A stretch of 64,000 bases of DNA. Source: Amorphophallus konjac. Lineage: Eukaryota; Streptophyta; Magnoliopsida; Alismatales; Araceae. Positions 21,740 through 33,047 of the stretch are shown one piece after another. Every line of letters begins with the position of its first letter. The first letter of the stretch is position 1. The DNA lies in assembly GCA_022559845.1 (NCBI GenBank), contig JAHNEJ010001605.1, positions 85,551-149,550 of the forward strand, given 5' to 3'. The notes beneath the pieces were generated by a model. The model ran no database searches. It was not told the DNA's origin and saw only the letters and a program-made list of their open reading frames with translations. A program made the position numbers and the translations under genes.

Positions 21740-23147
21740 TTTATTGTTATAGCAAGTCTTCATTTCAGGTAAGCATAGTCAACTCAGTTAAATGTGATAA
21801 AGAAATGCCTGAGCTCAATTCCCTCTTGTTTTAAGATCCTAAAACAAATTACACTAGTGACCCAGTTGTCTGTTGAACATAACTGAAGATAGATTAGGGT
21901 GGTCAACCATCTGAAGGATAGGACTCATCAATAATCCGTCAACAGAGTGATTGAGAAAATGATGCATCCATTCCGGAGACTCTCCAGCTGCACCCTCATG
22001 TTCCTGAAGTGAACCATGCCTGGCCCTCCCAGCTCCCAAAGTGAGGCCATATTCCTGATACATATTATTACTACAAACCTTGGAACTAAGAGCGGTCCTT
22101 GTTTCTCGAGAGGCTTTTGGTGCACTGTCCACGACCACCTTTGCCTGTGATCTATAGGCATATGCGGTCAATGATATTCTTCGGTTGTTAAAATGCAGGC
22201 CATGGGCTTATTGAAACAGAAATAGGTGGTTTCCTTCTGATCATGTCGATGGCACCGACTAGCAGATGCAAGACAACTTGATGCAGTATTTGGGAGCTAA
22301 CAGATTGGATGGTACAAACTGGTAGAATGTGATGGATGTTCAAGCAATAGTTCGCTTTCTATTAAAAAGGTTAATTGCCTCGACCTTGTAAAAAAAATAA
22401 TGCATCCACGTTATGTTGCCTTCAACAGCTTTCGAATGCTTAAATTATTTTATTGCCAGCTTCTCGGTGATTAGACTATTTTTTGGTATAATGGTCATTA
22501 TCTCCTGTTGTGGGTGTCCTTGCCAGAACTATTGGGTCATCTTAGGAACACCCGGGCCATGCGCAACCCACGCTCGTGTCCCCTCCCTCCTCTTCTGGCT
22601 TGAGATGCAATACTCTCTTCTGTATCCTCATCCTCCTCCCTTGGGCGATACCCCCTGGGGAGTACACGAGAATTGAATTCCCTGACATCGGTGTTGCTAG
22701 GGAGAACCAGGGGATGGTCTATGAGTACTTCGGCTTGGAGGAGCACAGTTCTCCCTTGAAGCTCGTCGGCAAAGGTGTCCCCTTTCTACAGCTCGGTGTT
22801 GTCTCGTCGTCCATGGAGGTCTACGACGTGGCCACAAACTCCAACGAGGAGACGATGGTGAGTCGGCATCATCGGACGGTAGCAGTATGTAGAACTTGGG
22901 GTCTTTGGCTCCACCACAACCAGCCTGAGCGAGGATCGGAACTTGGCGGAGGACTCGTCGGAGAAGAAGACCTCAGGGTTCGCAAATGGGTCTCAGCCCG
23001 TGGTTAACTGTAGCTAGGAGACGCCCTTGAGGACCACAACTTCAGAGGCCGCTGGCACCGAGGATGGACAACGGGGAATCGAGAGTCCCCATGAGCGAAG
23101 AGGAAGAGAGAGGAGAGAACAGTCGCAGCGCCGGCGCGAGGGCCACC
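21740..23147. other. CLPR3 3' flank and unassigned sequence
   Basis: The first few hundred bases are probably CLPR3 3' UTR. From 22560 the sequence becomes GC-richer. An open plus frame at 22576-23007 includes YEYFGLEEHSSPLKLVGKG, but I recognise no family, and the minus strand is also fairly open there. I do not call a gene. Confidence 0.4.
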
Positions 23148-23427
23148 ATGGAGGAGGAGATGGCATCCGTGTTCGAGTCCCCGCTGGGGAGCAGCAACTT
23201 GGAGGAAGAGCAAAGCGCCATGCAGCAGCAGATCGTGGACATGTACATGAAAAAGCATGCAGCAGTTCACAGAGTCCCTGGCGAGGATGAAGCTGCCCAT
23301 GGATCTCGACAGGCCAGAGAAGGGAGATGGCTGGGATGTCATCCAGACCCGTAGCAGTAAATATGGATGAGGAGGGGGGAAGAAGAAAGATGGGTCCAGG
23401 GTGCTCTTCGGGAGCAGTGCCTTCTGA
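23148..23427 (+). pseudogene. Small plant-conserved protein of unknown function, frame-disrupted
   Basis: The start ATG at 23148 sits in a good plant context (ccaccATGgag). The protein begins MEEEMASVFESPLGSS and continues AMQQQIVDMYMK. After one extra base in the run of five A at 23250-23254, the frame resumes as QQFTESLARMKLPMDLD and WDVIQTRSSKYG. It then meets a TGA (23368-23370) and continues in frame as KKKDGSRVLFGSSAF to a stop at 23425. I recall small plant proteins of unknown function with this layout (MYMKSMQQFTESL, then GSR..GS.AF), but could not search. It is intronless, so it could be a single-exon gene with sequence errors or a retrocopy; no poly-A tail is visible. Confidence 0.5.
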
Positions 23428-24690
23428 TCGGTCAGTACTGCATCTCAGGTGGTGTGTTAGCTATCAAGAGGATTCCTCCTTGTTCTATGGGGATAGAAGA
23501 GAAGGGGAAAGAAGAAGAGGGAGAAGATGTCAAAGAAGAAGAAGGGGAGGAAATTAGACGAGACAGGGGAGAGGGTTGGGAGCTGCCAAAGGAGTTTATC
23601 TAAAATTTAAAACTTATGATATATTTGTCAAACAAAATGTTACTTATTTTTTATCAATTTTAAAAATGAAATTAAAATTTAATATATCATAATTTTTAAT
23701 AAAAAAATATTTTTTCTAAGAAGTGATTCAGACATTGTAACGTGAAATCAATTTTTTGTTAATCTAAGAAAGGGAAGAAAAAGGGGGGGGGGGGTCTGAG
23801 GTGGAGATGATAAGGGCTTCGCTCATACTGGAGTATTCGTGCAATACGTTTTTTTAGCAATTTAGGCCCTGTTTGGTAACGGGTTAAACCTGAGTAGGAT
23901 AGTTTAATCGGGGTCAGATAAGATATTCTTGTTTGATATTTTTTTTTCTTAACCTGAGTTGGATAGAGTTAAATGGATTAACTCATAATTAAAAAATAAG
24001 TGGAATAAGTTAATCGACTCCGGTTACGATTAAGGGTAAGGTGGGTCACCTAGGATAAGAAAGTCCTAAAAATGCTTACCTCACAAAAATATCCTTCACA
24101 TCTTGGTTGTGGTCGGTCAGACAAATGCAGCTTTGAATCGCGATATGGAGTTTTGGATTTGATAAATGAAGGTTTTGATTTTTTTTTTCAAAAAAATGGA
24201 GGATTAAACTTGTATTGAAAAATAGATATTTTGATTGATAAATATAGAGTTCACAATTGTATGAAACTATTATCCGGAGACTATATCTAAATTTTAACAA
24301 GACTTCGTTTCATGTGAACTAAATAAACAAATGAGAAGGCCAGTGCGAAGAAAGGGATCTTGTTAGTTGTCACTTCAGTGCAAGAGCTTGAGCTTTCAGA
24401 GAGAGGAAGGCAGTTACACTCGTTTAATTTTCTCGTGCAGAGGTGTGAGCTTTCTTCTACGCCCTTCGTACCGCCATCATCCTCCGGTCCCTTGCACTTG
24501 CAGTAGCCACGTCCTCTGGGCCACCCTCCTCCGGTCCCCATTCCGATCCCTTCTTCAGCTCTCTTCACCCCCCCCCCCCCCCTGCAAAGCTCCCGCGATG
24601 TACATCAGCAGCAATATTGGTGACGCTCTGGTGAAGGCGGGGGCAGTGCCAACCGACACCTACAGGAGATCGTACAAAAACTGATGTGGG
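23428..24690. other. Non-coding stretch with one MITE-like end
   Basis: AT-rich sequence with a poly-G run at 23784-23793. A possible MITE end, taggccctgtttggtaacgg, lies near 23871, but no matching partner end was found. The short ORF at 24598-24684 is not recognisable. The large LTR element begins right after. Confidence 0.4.
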
Positions 24691-27600
24691 TGTGGACGTA
24701 CTTTTGAGATACTTTTTTTTATTTAATTTATTTATTCGTCGGTTCATTTGTTTATGTGATTTATTCGTGCGAGATCAGTGTAAGTCACGTAAGTGACGAT
24801 TTATTCAGATTTCGAGAAAGTCTTTGGTGCGCTCGATCTGATTAGTCAGACGATTGTGTGTATCGTGTCGGGACAACAATTTACCGCGCCATAAAAGTCA
24901 CGACATTAATTACATCCCCTCGGAGAGAGAAAAACCCGTGATTAGTCGTCAGAAAAAGGGGGCTCCGTGGCCAGAAAATCAGTTATATATGAGAAAAACG
25001 CTTAAGATCATATCGGTCATATGTCGACCATTTAATATTCGAATGAATGTCCGGCCTCAAGAAAAAGCCGATATCGCTGCCGAAAAGTCGGAGCAAATGT
25101 GTGCCAAGATAAGGCAAGTTTATTGTTTAGGGGGGTAAGAAACATCTAGTTAAATCCTGGTCAAAACGGTCAAAAATCAGCAAGTTTATCGGCCCGGCGC
25201 AGGGTCGAGTCACGAATATAGTGGGGGAAATCCCCGTGATCGAGGCGAGGCTCGGGTGGACATCATTAATATTTTTTTTGATGCCCCGAGGGACAATGGA
25301 GAAAAGCCCTGGGATTAGATCCGGAGGGAAGCGTGCTAAACATGTTAGGCCGTAGGCCCCCGACATGGGTTGGACAGGGACCATGATTGGGGCAAACCGA
25401 GGGTCCCAACATATCCCATGAAGGCCTTGTTAATATTCCCATGCAACAGGGTCAAAGGGGTGACGAGAGTCGCGTTGTTTTAATCATTATCTTTCTTCTT
25501 TATTATTGGTTTTATTATTATTTATTCTTTTTATTGTTGTTATTTATATATTTTTATTATTATTATTATACATATGTGTTATCTCCCTTTTATGTAATTT
25601 TTGTCATTATCCTATTTTTTATTATTTTTTTAATTTTTTTTAATTTTTTTAATTTTTTAATATTTATATTTTTATAATTATTTTTATTATTATTTTTATT
25701 TTTATTTTTATTTTTATTTTTATTTTTATCATGCTCCCCTTGTGCGAAGATAGGCGAGTGCATGCGAGGATCGGGACTGCTAAGGCCGGTGCTAGTGAAG
25801 ACCATGAGGCAACTAAGGTCGGTGCTAGGGACGACCAGATGCCACTAAGGTCGATGCTAGTGCCAACCAGATGCAACTAAGGTCGACGCTAGTCATGACC
25901 ATAGGGCAGCTAAGGTCGACGCTAGTGAAGACCAGATTCAGCTAAGGTCGATGCTAGTGAAGACCATGAGGCACCTAAGGTCGGTGTTAGGGATGACCAG
26001 ATGCCACTAAGGTCGATGCTAGTCAAGGCCATAGGGCAGTTAAGGTCGACGCTAGTGAAGACCAGATTCAACTAAGGTCGATACTAGTGGCAACCCTGAT
26101 GCAACTAAGGTCTCCATGCTAGGGGCAACTCTAATGTAACTAGAGTCAATGCTAGTGAAGACCATGGCAAGGGTGAGGTCGGCCTTACCAGGGGGGTTCA
26201 TGCATGTGCCATGCAATGCATTCAGTCATGAGCACGGAGTTTGATTCCACTACCACAAATGAGAGGTTCTGGAGTTCACAGAGCATGCTATGCGTGCAGA
26301 AATTAGGATTTGGACGAAATTCACTTTGTTTCACATAATGCTCATGTGGGATGTGTAAAGGTTATATGCAACCCATGCATGTATACAGAGATGCCAATAC
26401 ACATTTGAGGTTTTCTAAGATGCGAGTCTACCAAGCATCAGAGATTAGCTTGAAAGGAGGGAAGGGAGTCGACCCCTGTGCGTACTGCAGCTCAGACAGA
26501 GCCAAGGGCAAGAAGAGTCGACCCTTGGGGTCGACACCCCCAAGTTATAGGGCCAAAAATCAGTTCACTTGTTCTATCTCTTTCTTTCTTCTTTTTTTTT
26601 GGATTATGCAATGTTGTATGCTTGTCAACCATGAGAATACAGATATGCTGGGTGTGTGCAAGTGTATGTTGGAGGTGCATGACCTTCTAATTCATGAGAT
26701 GCAATATGATATGCATGACACAGTGAACGTATGCACGACTGGGTATACGGTTTCAGCAAACACAAGGGGGAGTGCAGGAGCCCGTCAACTCATCATGTTC
26801 CCTATTTGGTCATCCTTCTTCTGTATGTTCTCCTGAAATCCTTATTTCTTCTTCTCCTCTTCCTATTTCTTTTTGTTGTATGGCAGTGCATATTCAACAC
26901 ATGTTAATGTGGACGGATATGAATGTTTTAATCTCTTCTTCTTCTTCTTTTCCCTTTTTCGTGACAGTGCACGTCCGATATGTGTTAATGTGAAGAAATA
27001 CAACTATATTAATCTCTTCTTCCCCCCCCCCCCCCTTTTTTTGGAAACAGATAGTTTATAGTCATGATGATTTTTTTGCTTTGTTCCCAACAGGGTGATC
27101 AAAAGAGATTGTTCCTCAAGGTTCCTTTAATTCAGTCATCTCATCTTTGAATTGCCTGATAAAATTTTGACAGCATCTCCCCTTGACCCAAGGCGTTTGA
27201 GGAGTAAATAGAGAACACCATCCACGGAGAGAACTCAGAAGTGACCCCTACACAAAGAGGGTGTGCCCAAAAGCAACAGCCCGTAAACCCGAGCCGATTA
27301 TAGTGGAGTCCCGAGAGCTAACCTGCTAGGGATCCAATCGACTGGGGGTGTCACAATTCCGTTTCCGAAGCGTGGTCTTGAAGATCTTCTTTTTTACCTA
27401 ATCATAAACCATCCATGTTCACCCATTGAAGGGAGTCCCCGGGATCCACATCATAGGAGGGATGAGCCCCCAGGGGTCCAAGAGTGATCAGAAATTCGTG
27501 GGACAGTAAGCAGAAATTTATGAGGAAAACTCGACTCAGGACGAATCCCGTGTATCTCATCCCTTCGGTAACATGGTGGTGGGGGCCAGCCAGACACCGA

Positions 27601-28013
27601 GGCAGAATTTAGAGGTTGTAAAAGGAAATAAAACAACCTAACAAAAGGATTTACGGACTGAAAATAATTTATCTGGGATGAATCCCCTGTGCCTCATCCC
27701 TTCGGTGACATGGTGGTGGGAGTCAGCCAGACACCGAGTCGGGATTTGGAGGTCAAGAAAAAAAAAGGGGTCAAAGGAGATTCATATATATGTATATACG
27801 TATACAGTAAAAGGACATATCCAAAGAAGACAAAAGACATATAGCCATCTCATACTTACGTATGCACTTATTGACGAGATGGTCAAAATTGAGGCAAGCA
27901 TGTATTGGTATGATCATGCATATAGATATATATATATATATCTGCTATATAGGTAAGTACCACATTCATAGAAGAACTCAAGAACAGGTAAAACAGAATG
28001 GAGAGATATAAAA

Positions 28014-28056
<43 letters not shown>

Positions 28057-28947
28057 TATATGCACACGGTAGAGGAGTAGACATTATACTCATGAAAAGG
28101 AATTAGGGATCGCAACCCTGCATAGTATTTCTTTTTGGAAAAGAGCTACATCGAGGGAGCTATGGAGTAGCATACAAGAGAAGATAGGAAATAAAAAAAA
28201 TGAAGAAGATCAAAGAGTGGAGACCCATCCCCGGACAAAAAATCTCCCACGCACCTCTCTCCCTCCTGCCGCTATGACCTCCGAAGAAGTAAACGAAAAG
28301 GGGGGATTTTTACTAGGATCTCCCGAACCTCTTTCTTCAGCCGCGCGAGGGCCCTTCTTATAGGGATGGAGGGGGCCGGTTCGGAGTCTTCTCCCACCGC
28401 TGCTGTTGCCTATTGCTGTTGGTGCTCTTCCCACGGCATGCTGCGGCCGTTGCTTCTCCGGTAGAGGAGATTTCCATTCGCGGGGGTGGCCGCGGTTCTG
28501 CCTTCGTTGTTGGTGGACGAGCGCCTTGCCGGAATGAGCTACGCGCCATTGCTTTCTCGGGAGGAGGCTTGCGAGCATTGAATGCTCAGTACATGAAGGC
28601 AGGGATGTCCGCTCGAGTCGGCGTGAAGGCCCGCGGGGTGCTGCGGTGGTCTGCTGGCCAACGTCCTACCCCGCGGGTTGTCGCGGTGGTCTGCTGGACA
28701 AAGAGCAGAGGACTCTTCGTGAGGGGAAGAAAGGGCGTAGGGGGAGGCTACACGGAGGGAGAGGGTGTGACATATGGTGAACATTGCATCCAATTTCCTT
28801 CTATTTTCTCTTTTTTAATCCCCTTCTTCATTTTCCCTTGGCCTCTCTTCTCTTTGATTTTGTGTATGTATCCCTCCGCACTTGGCCCAACTGCCTTTAG
28901 CTGGGCCCTTTTTATGCTTGGGCCTCTCCCTTTTTTTAGTGTCCACA
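24691..28947 (-). repeat. 3' LTR of the large element (4257 bp)
   Basis: It matches the right LTR over about 24691-25860 and again over about 28703-28947. The 2.85 kb between is absent from the right copy. It contains an AT-rich tattttt run (25500-25735), a 32-33-bp tandem array (25779-26160), a duplicated ~85-bp segment at about 27537 and 27674, and a (TA)n microsatellite (28018-28051). ORFs across it are not protein-like. Confidence 0.85.
25779..26160. repeat. 32-33-bp tandem array in the LTR
   Basis: About eleven units of the form aaggtcgatgctagtgaaga followed by ccagatgcaact. A shorter version with about seven units is in the other LTR (43398-43625). Confidence 0.9.
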
Positions 28948-29375
28948 AATACCCCCTAGCCGTGGATGGCGCAAGCGAGGGACAAGTGCGCGGGGTCCGC
29001 GGGTGTAGATTTCTTCAGCATATTTCTCTATTCTCCGAGCCGATAGATCATTGGTCCGGTGCAAATTCGCGGGAAAGCGCTCACTCCTTCAACGAAGGGA
29101 TGAGGGGATCGCTTCACCGCATAGACACGCGGATCGAGATATCTCACCCGAGTAGGGGTGTTTAGTCATTGGCATGGGGTTAATGTCGAAGCAAGGAGAC
29201 AGGGTTTATGCGTCAATCTAGACTAAAGGCTTGGGCCGACTGGATGAGGCCGATCTCGAGAGGGATTGGCGGCTCATGCTGGGTCGAGGAAGGCTATTCA
29301 CTCATCGACTCGGACAAGGGGTCTGAGCCAAAGACTTTGTAAGGGGCCCGATGGAACGGGAGGAGTTTGTGTTCA

Positions 29376-29860
29376 TTGGTTTGGATGAGAAGTTCGAGTC
29401 AAGGGTTTATTCGTCAGTGTCGGCAAAGCGCCGTGGATTGACGTGGTTTATTCATTGACACGGGGTTAGTGCCAAAGTAAATGTCTTTTTGTTCATGGCT
29501 TCAGACGGAAGGCCTGGGCCACCAGTTTATTCGTCGATGCCGACAGGGAGTCGGGGACCGACGTGGTTTATTCCTTGACACGGGGTTAGTGCCAAAGCAA
29601 GGGTCTTTTTGTTCATAGCTTCAGACGGAAGGTCTGGGCCATTGGTTTATTCATCGATGCCGGCAGGGAGTCGGGGACCGACGTGGTTTATTCATTAACA
29701 CGGGGTTAGTGCCAAAGCAAGGGTCTTTTTGTTCATGGCTTCAGACAGAAGGTCTGGGCCATCGGTTCATTCATCGACGCCGACAGGGAGTCGGGGACCG
29801 ACGTGATTTATTCATTGACACGGGGTGACTGCCAAAGCAATGGTCTTTTTGTTCTTTGGC
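29376..29860. repeat. 120-bp tandem array in the large element
   Basis: Four units start near 29440, 29560, 29680 and 29800, each containing gacgtggtttattc, cacggggttagtgccaaag and cagggagtcggggacc. Shorter ~50-bp units with acgccgggg..ctggctatatg follow at about 29889-30025. Confidence 0.9.
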
Positions 29861-30414
29861 TAGTCGGAAGGTCCGAGTCAGAGTGAAAGGGTCTTTTTAT
29901 TCTTTAATACGCCGGGGCACCGGCTATATGAAGGGTCTTTTAATTCTTTAATACGCCGGGGGTACTGGCTATATGAAGAGTCTTTCAATTCTTTAATGCA
30001 CTGGGGGTACTGGCTATATGCGCGAGTATCCTCATTTATTTCAGTGGGATTCCCGGCTACTTGAATTCACATTTCACTTCATCATTTTTTTTTCTCTCTC
30101 TCTCTCTTTTTTAAGGGGGTAGACAACTTTTTCCTCACGATTGCCTTCCATGTGAGTGCAGTAATTTTGAGCGTCCATAGAGTGTTAGGAATAAAATCTA
30201 GAATCCGTATGGTCAAACTCATTGATTCACATTATGTGCAAAGTGTAGGAGTTCATCTCGGGTATATTCTGTGAGTTCTGCTAGAGACATAGCTACGACT
30301 CTTCCCCTCGACGTATACTCTTACCAAAATTGGTTGTTTCCCTCTCAGGATGTGACATGGTGCACACGTGTCCAGAGTTAGGACATCGTTATTTATTCAA
30401 GGAGAGACGGTCCT

Positions 30415-32407
30415 TGATGCGGGACAAGATGCGAACCTGGGACTCTACCTCACAACTCGTCCCTAGTGAGGGAAACGTGGGACCTGCGCGGTTAAGGAAC
30501 CGGCAGTGAGTCAGGTAGTCAGCTCTTCCGTGCTCGGATCGAGTCACGGGACGGGTCACGCTCTCTCTCTCGCAGCGGTGATTAAAATATAACAAGCTAA
30601 TAAAATATCATACTCACATGCAGCGGCATCTAGAACGTATACTAGCAAAATAAATACGACAAGAGGGGAGGTGGCGAGTGTACCTCCACGCTCGGGACGT
30701 GGGGAAGACTTCCCGGCCGAGATCCGGAACTCCCGATATAGCAATAATTAATAATTATAGAATTAATGCTAAGCCCACTCCACGCAGGGAGGTAACAGTT
30801 GACATGTGGGGTCCGGGAGCACCAATCTCGGGTTGGCGGACAGCAGTCGGTGACACTCGGGGGGGCCTGGTCGGCCGGTTCAACTCCGTTCCCCGGGGCG
30901 ACAGGATGGCACGTGGGACCCGCTGCTGGTACGGCGACGTCCGGGGCGGCTCCGGACCGCAGCGACTGGCGGGGATGTTCCTGGAGTGTCCCGGGTCGAT
31001 CCCCGGGAGCGGCGGTCACCGGAGTGGAGGCGGGCAATTTCTTGGGAATTATCTCCCAAGGCTGTCCCACAGCTGTGTTTCTGTCCAGATCTGCACGCTC
31101 CGGTGAGATCAGCTGGTACGCTCAACTCCGACGTCGGATCGGGAGACAAAAGGTACCGTTGGAAAGAGGACTTGAAATCCTACAACATACTGGAACTACA
31201 GACTTGTCCAACGGTTGGATTGAAAATGGGAGCGACTGCAAACTGACTGAGCACACTGTCTCGAAATACAGAACAGATAGGACAAAACCTAACCTCCCTG
31301 ATCAAGGGCTTTGACCAAGGATCAAATGGGCGATTTAGAACCAAATGTTTTTATGGTGGGTAGAGGGGAGGGTGACGGAGACGCACATAGCTCATTTGTG
31401 AGATTGGGACAACATTTGATGGGTGAGAAAAATTGGCTACTAAGATCTATCCCGCAGACCTGCACATAGGCAGATTTTGGGGAAGATGAACAGGTGGCTG
31501 GGAAAGGGGGAAAACGGACTCTGATCGACTTAAAAATTGAACTGGGAATGGACTCTGATGGGGGTAACCTACCCTCAAAGTTTCGCGACGATCCAACAGT
31601 CGGATCTCCCGTACCAGCCCTTTCACCGAGCTGCTGTCCTGCAACTCCGAGTTTGGGGCAGCAGGATGAAGACCGGCTCGTGGTGACTCAACGGCGGCAC
31701 GAACGGCGGCGGCGGTGGCGGTGAACGTTCACAATAGAGAGAGGAAGAAGGGAAGAAGAAGAAATTTGAGAGAGATAGAAGATTGGAACTCAGATCTAGA
31801 AGAGATTGGAGGTGGGAGGAGGAAGAACACCAAGGGGAGAGGGGGTGTGCACCAAGCAAGTTTCTCCAATATTTTCTCATTAGTTCCACCAAAATACAAT
31901 GAGAGACTATAATTATTCAAACCCTAGACCTAGCCAAAAGACCTAGAATACCCTTGGTCAAGGGTAGGTGGGAGGGTATAATAGGGAAAGGAGACTTATG
32001 GGATTTGTTTAATCCTACATGGGGGACAAGCATGGGGGACAAGGAGGGGACACCCCTTGATTTAAGGGGAGGGAATCTTGACTTCTTCCCCCCTTTGTCC
32101 CCTTGGTCCAATGGTCCAAGTCTTAGGTGGACTATGGGCCAGCCCTCATGGTCCCTAGCAGCCACGTGGCCTAATGGGAGAGAGGGTGGGGTCCCTCCGG
32201 GCCCAAGTGGTTATTTTACAAGCAAACCCACTAACTTAGCCTAATTAAACACATCAAATGTAAAAGTACAAATATAAATACAATACTCTCAAAATAAATA
32301 CAGTAAAATGTCAAGACTCTGATGGAAGCTCCATGTTGTCGCCCAACCACAAGGATGTCGGTGTGCTGCGCGTCTGGTACCGGCGGGTAGCTCTGGTGTC
32401 CCCACCA
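30415..32407 (-). repeat. 3' LTR of the gypsy element
   Basis: A 1993-bp LTR. Its outer border is the gtcct duplication. On the minus strand the purine tract ggggagaat (about 32408-32416) precedes it. The chromodomain ORF ends inside it. Confidence 0.92.
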
Positions 32408-32793
32408 ATTCTCCCCGGATGAGAGAAACTCGACCCCGTCGAGTAGGGGTCAGGGTCGCTCTGATATCGCTCCAACAGATCTGGATCTATCCTCTGTAGC
32501 TTTGCCCGGGTGATCCACATGTCCTCGGACGCGGGACGCCCCCTCCAACGCACCAAATAGCGCTGGTACACCCCGCCTCGAGTAGTCGTTACCAGCTCAT
32601 CTAGTATACACTCTATCTGCTCTCGCTGCTGAGGTAACAAGGCTGGAGGTGGACACTCTAGGGTGGTGTCACTCACAATGGGTGGAGATGGCTCAAAGAG
32701 CTCACTGGGTATCACCATTGGGTCCCTACAGGCGACTAGATCCGAAACATTGAAAGTAGAATTAATCCCATAATTCTCGAAAGGGGCTAACAC
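32311..32793 (-). CDS. Gypsy integrase C-terminus with chromodomain (fragment)
   Basis: A 160-codon open piece of pol. Residues 9-21 read GINSTFNVSDLVA, the conserved motif at the end of gypsy integrases. Residues 78-112 (YLVRWRGRPASEDMWI) form a chromodomain, which in chromoviruses steers integration toward marked chromatin. The frame ends inside the 3' LTR. The integrase core upstream is deleted, so this piece cannot act alone; the ATG at 32793 is only the first in the open frame, not a proven start. Confidence 0.8.
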   Translation of the reverse strand: MLAPFENYGINSTFNVSDLVACRDPMVIPSELFEPSPPIVSDTTLECPPPALLPQQREQIECILDELVTTTRGGVYQRYLVRWRGRPASEDMWITRAKLQRIDPDLLERYQSDPDPYSTGSSFSHPGRIGGDTRATRRYQTRSTPTSLWLGDNMELPSES

Positions 32794-33047
32794 TGCAAGC
32801 TGACATGAGACGAGAGATGCATGCAGACTCTAAACAAACGGGCCAATTAAAGGGAAAAGCACACTCTATATCCTAGTCAGTTCTAATGCTATGCAGACCC
32901 ATGCAAAGGTGGACCAGGACATCCGAATATGTGACTCGCATGCATTTGACATAATCGGAGGTTGGTGGCATGGGAGACTCCTAGACACCCAAGTATGAAC
33001 CAGTCTGACAATGACTTCCTATTGGACTTGGGCGTGGGTGGGCCAGG

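Noticed and set aside
25779..26160. A possible CRISPR array because of regular ~33-bp units
   Set aside because: Units are contiguous with no unique spacers, and this is plant nuclear DNA; it is an LTR minisatellite.
28413..29165. A 250-codon plus-strand ORF
   Set aside because: It crosses the end of the large LTR (28947) into the interior, is antisense to the element and has no recognisable domain.
30970..31030. A tRNA-like gggtcgatccccggg word in the gypsy LTR
   Set aside because: There is no cloverleaf around it, and it repeats in the other LTR copy at 37490.
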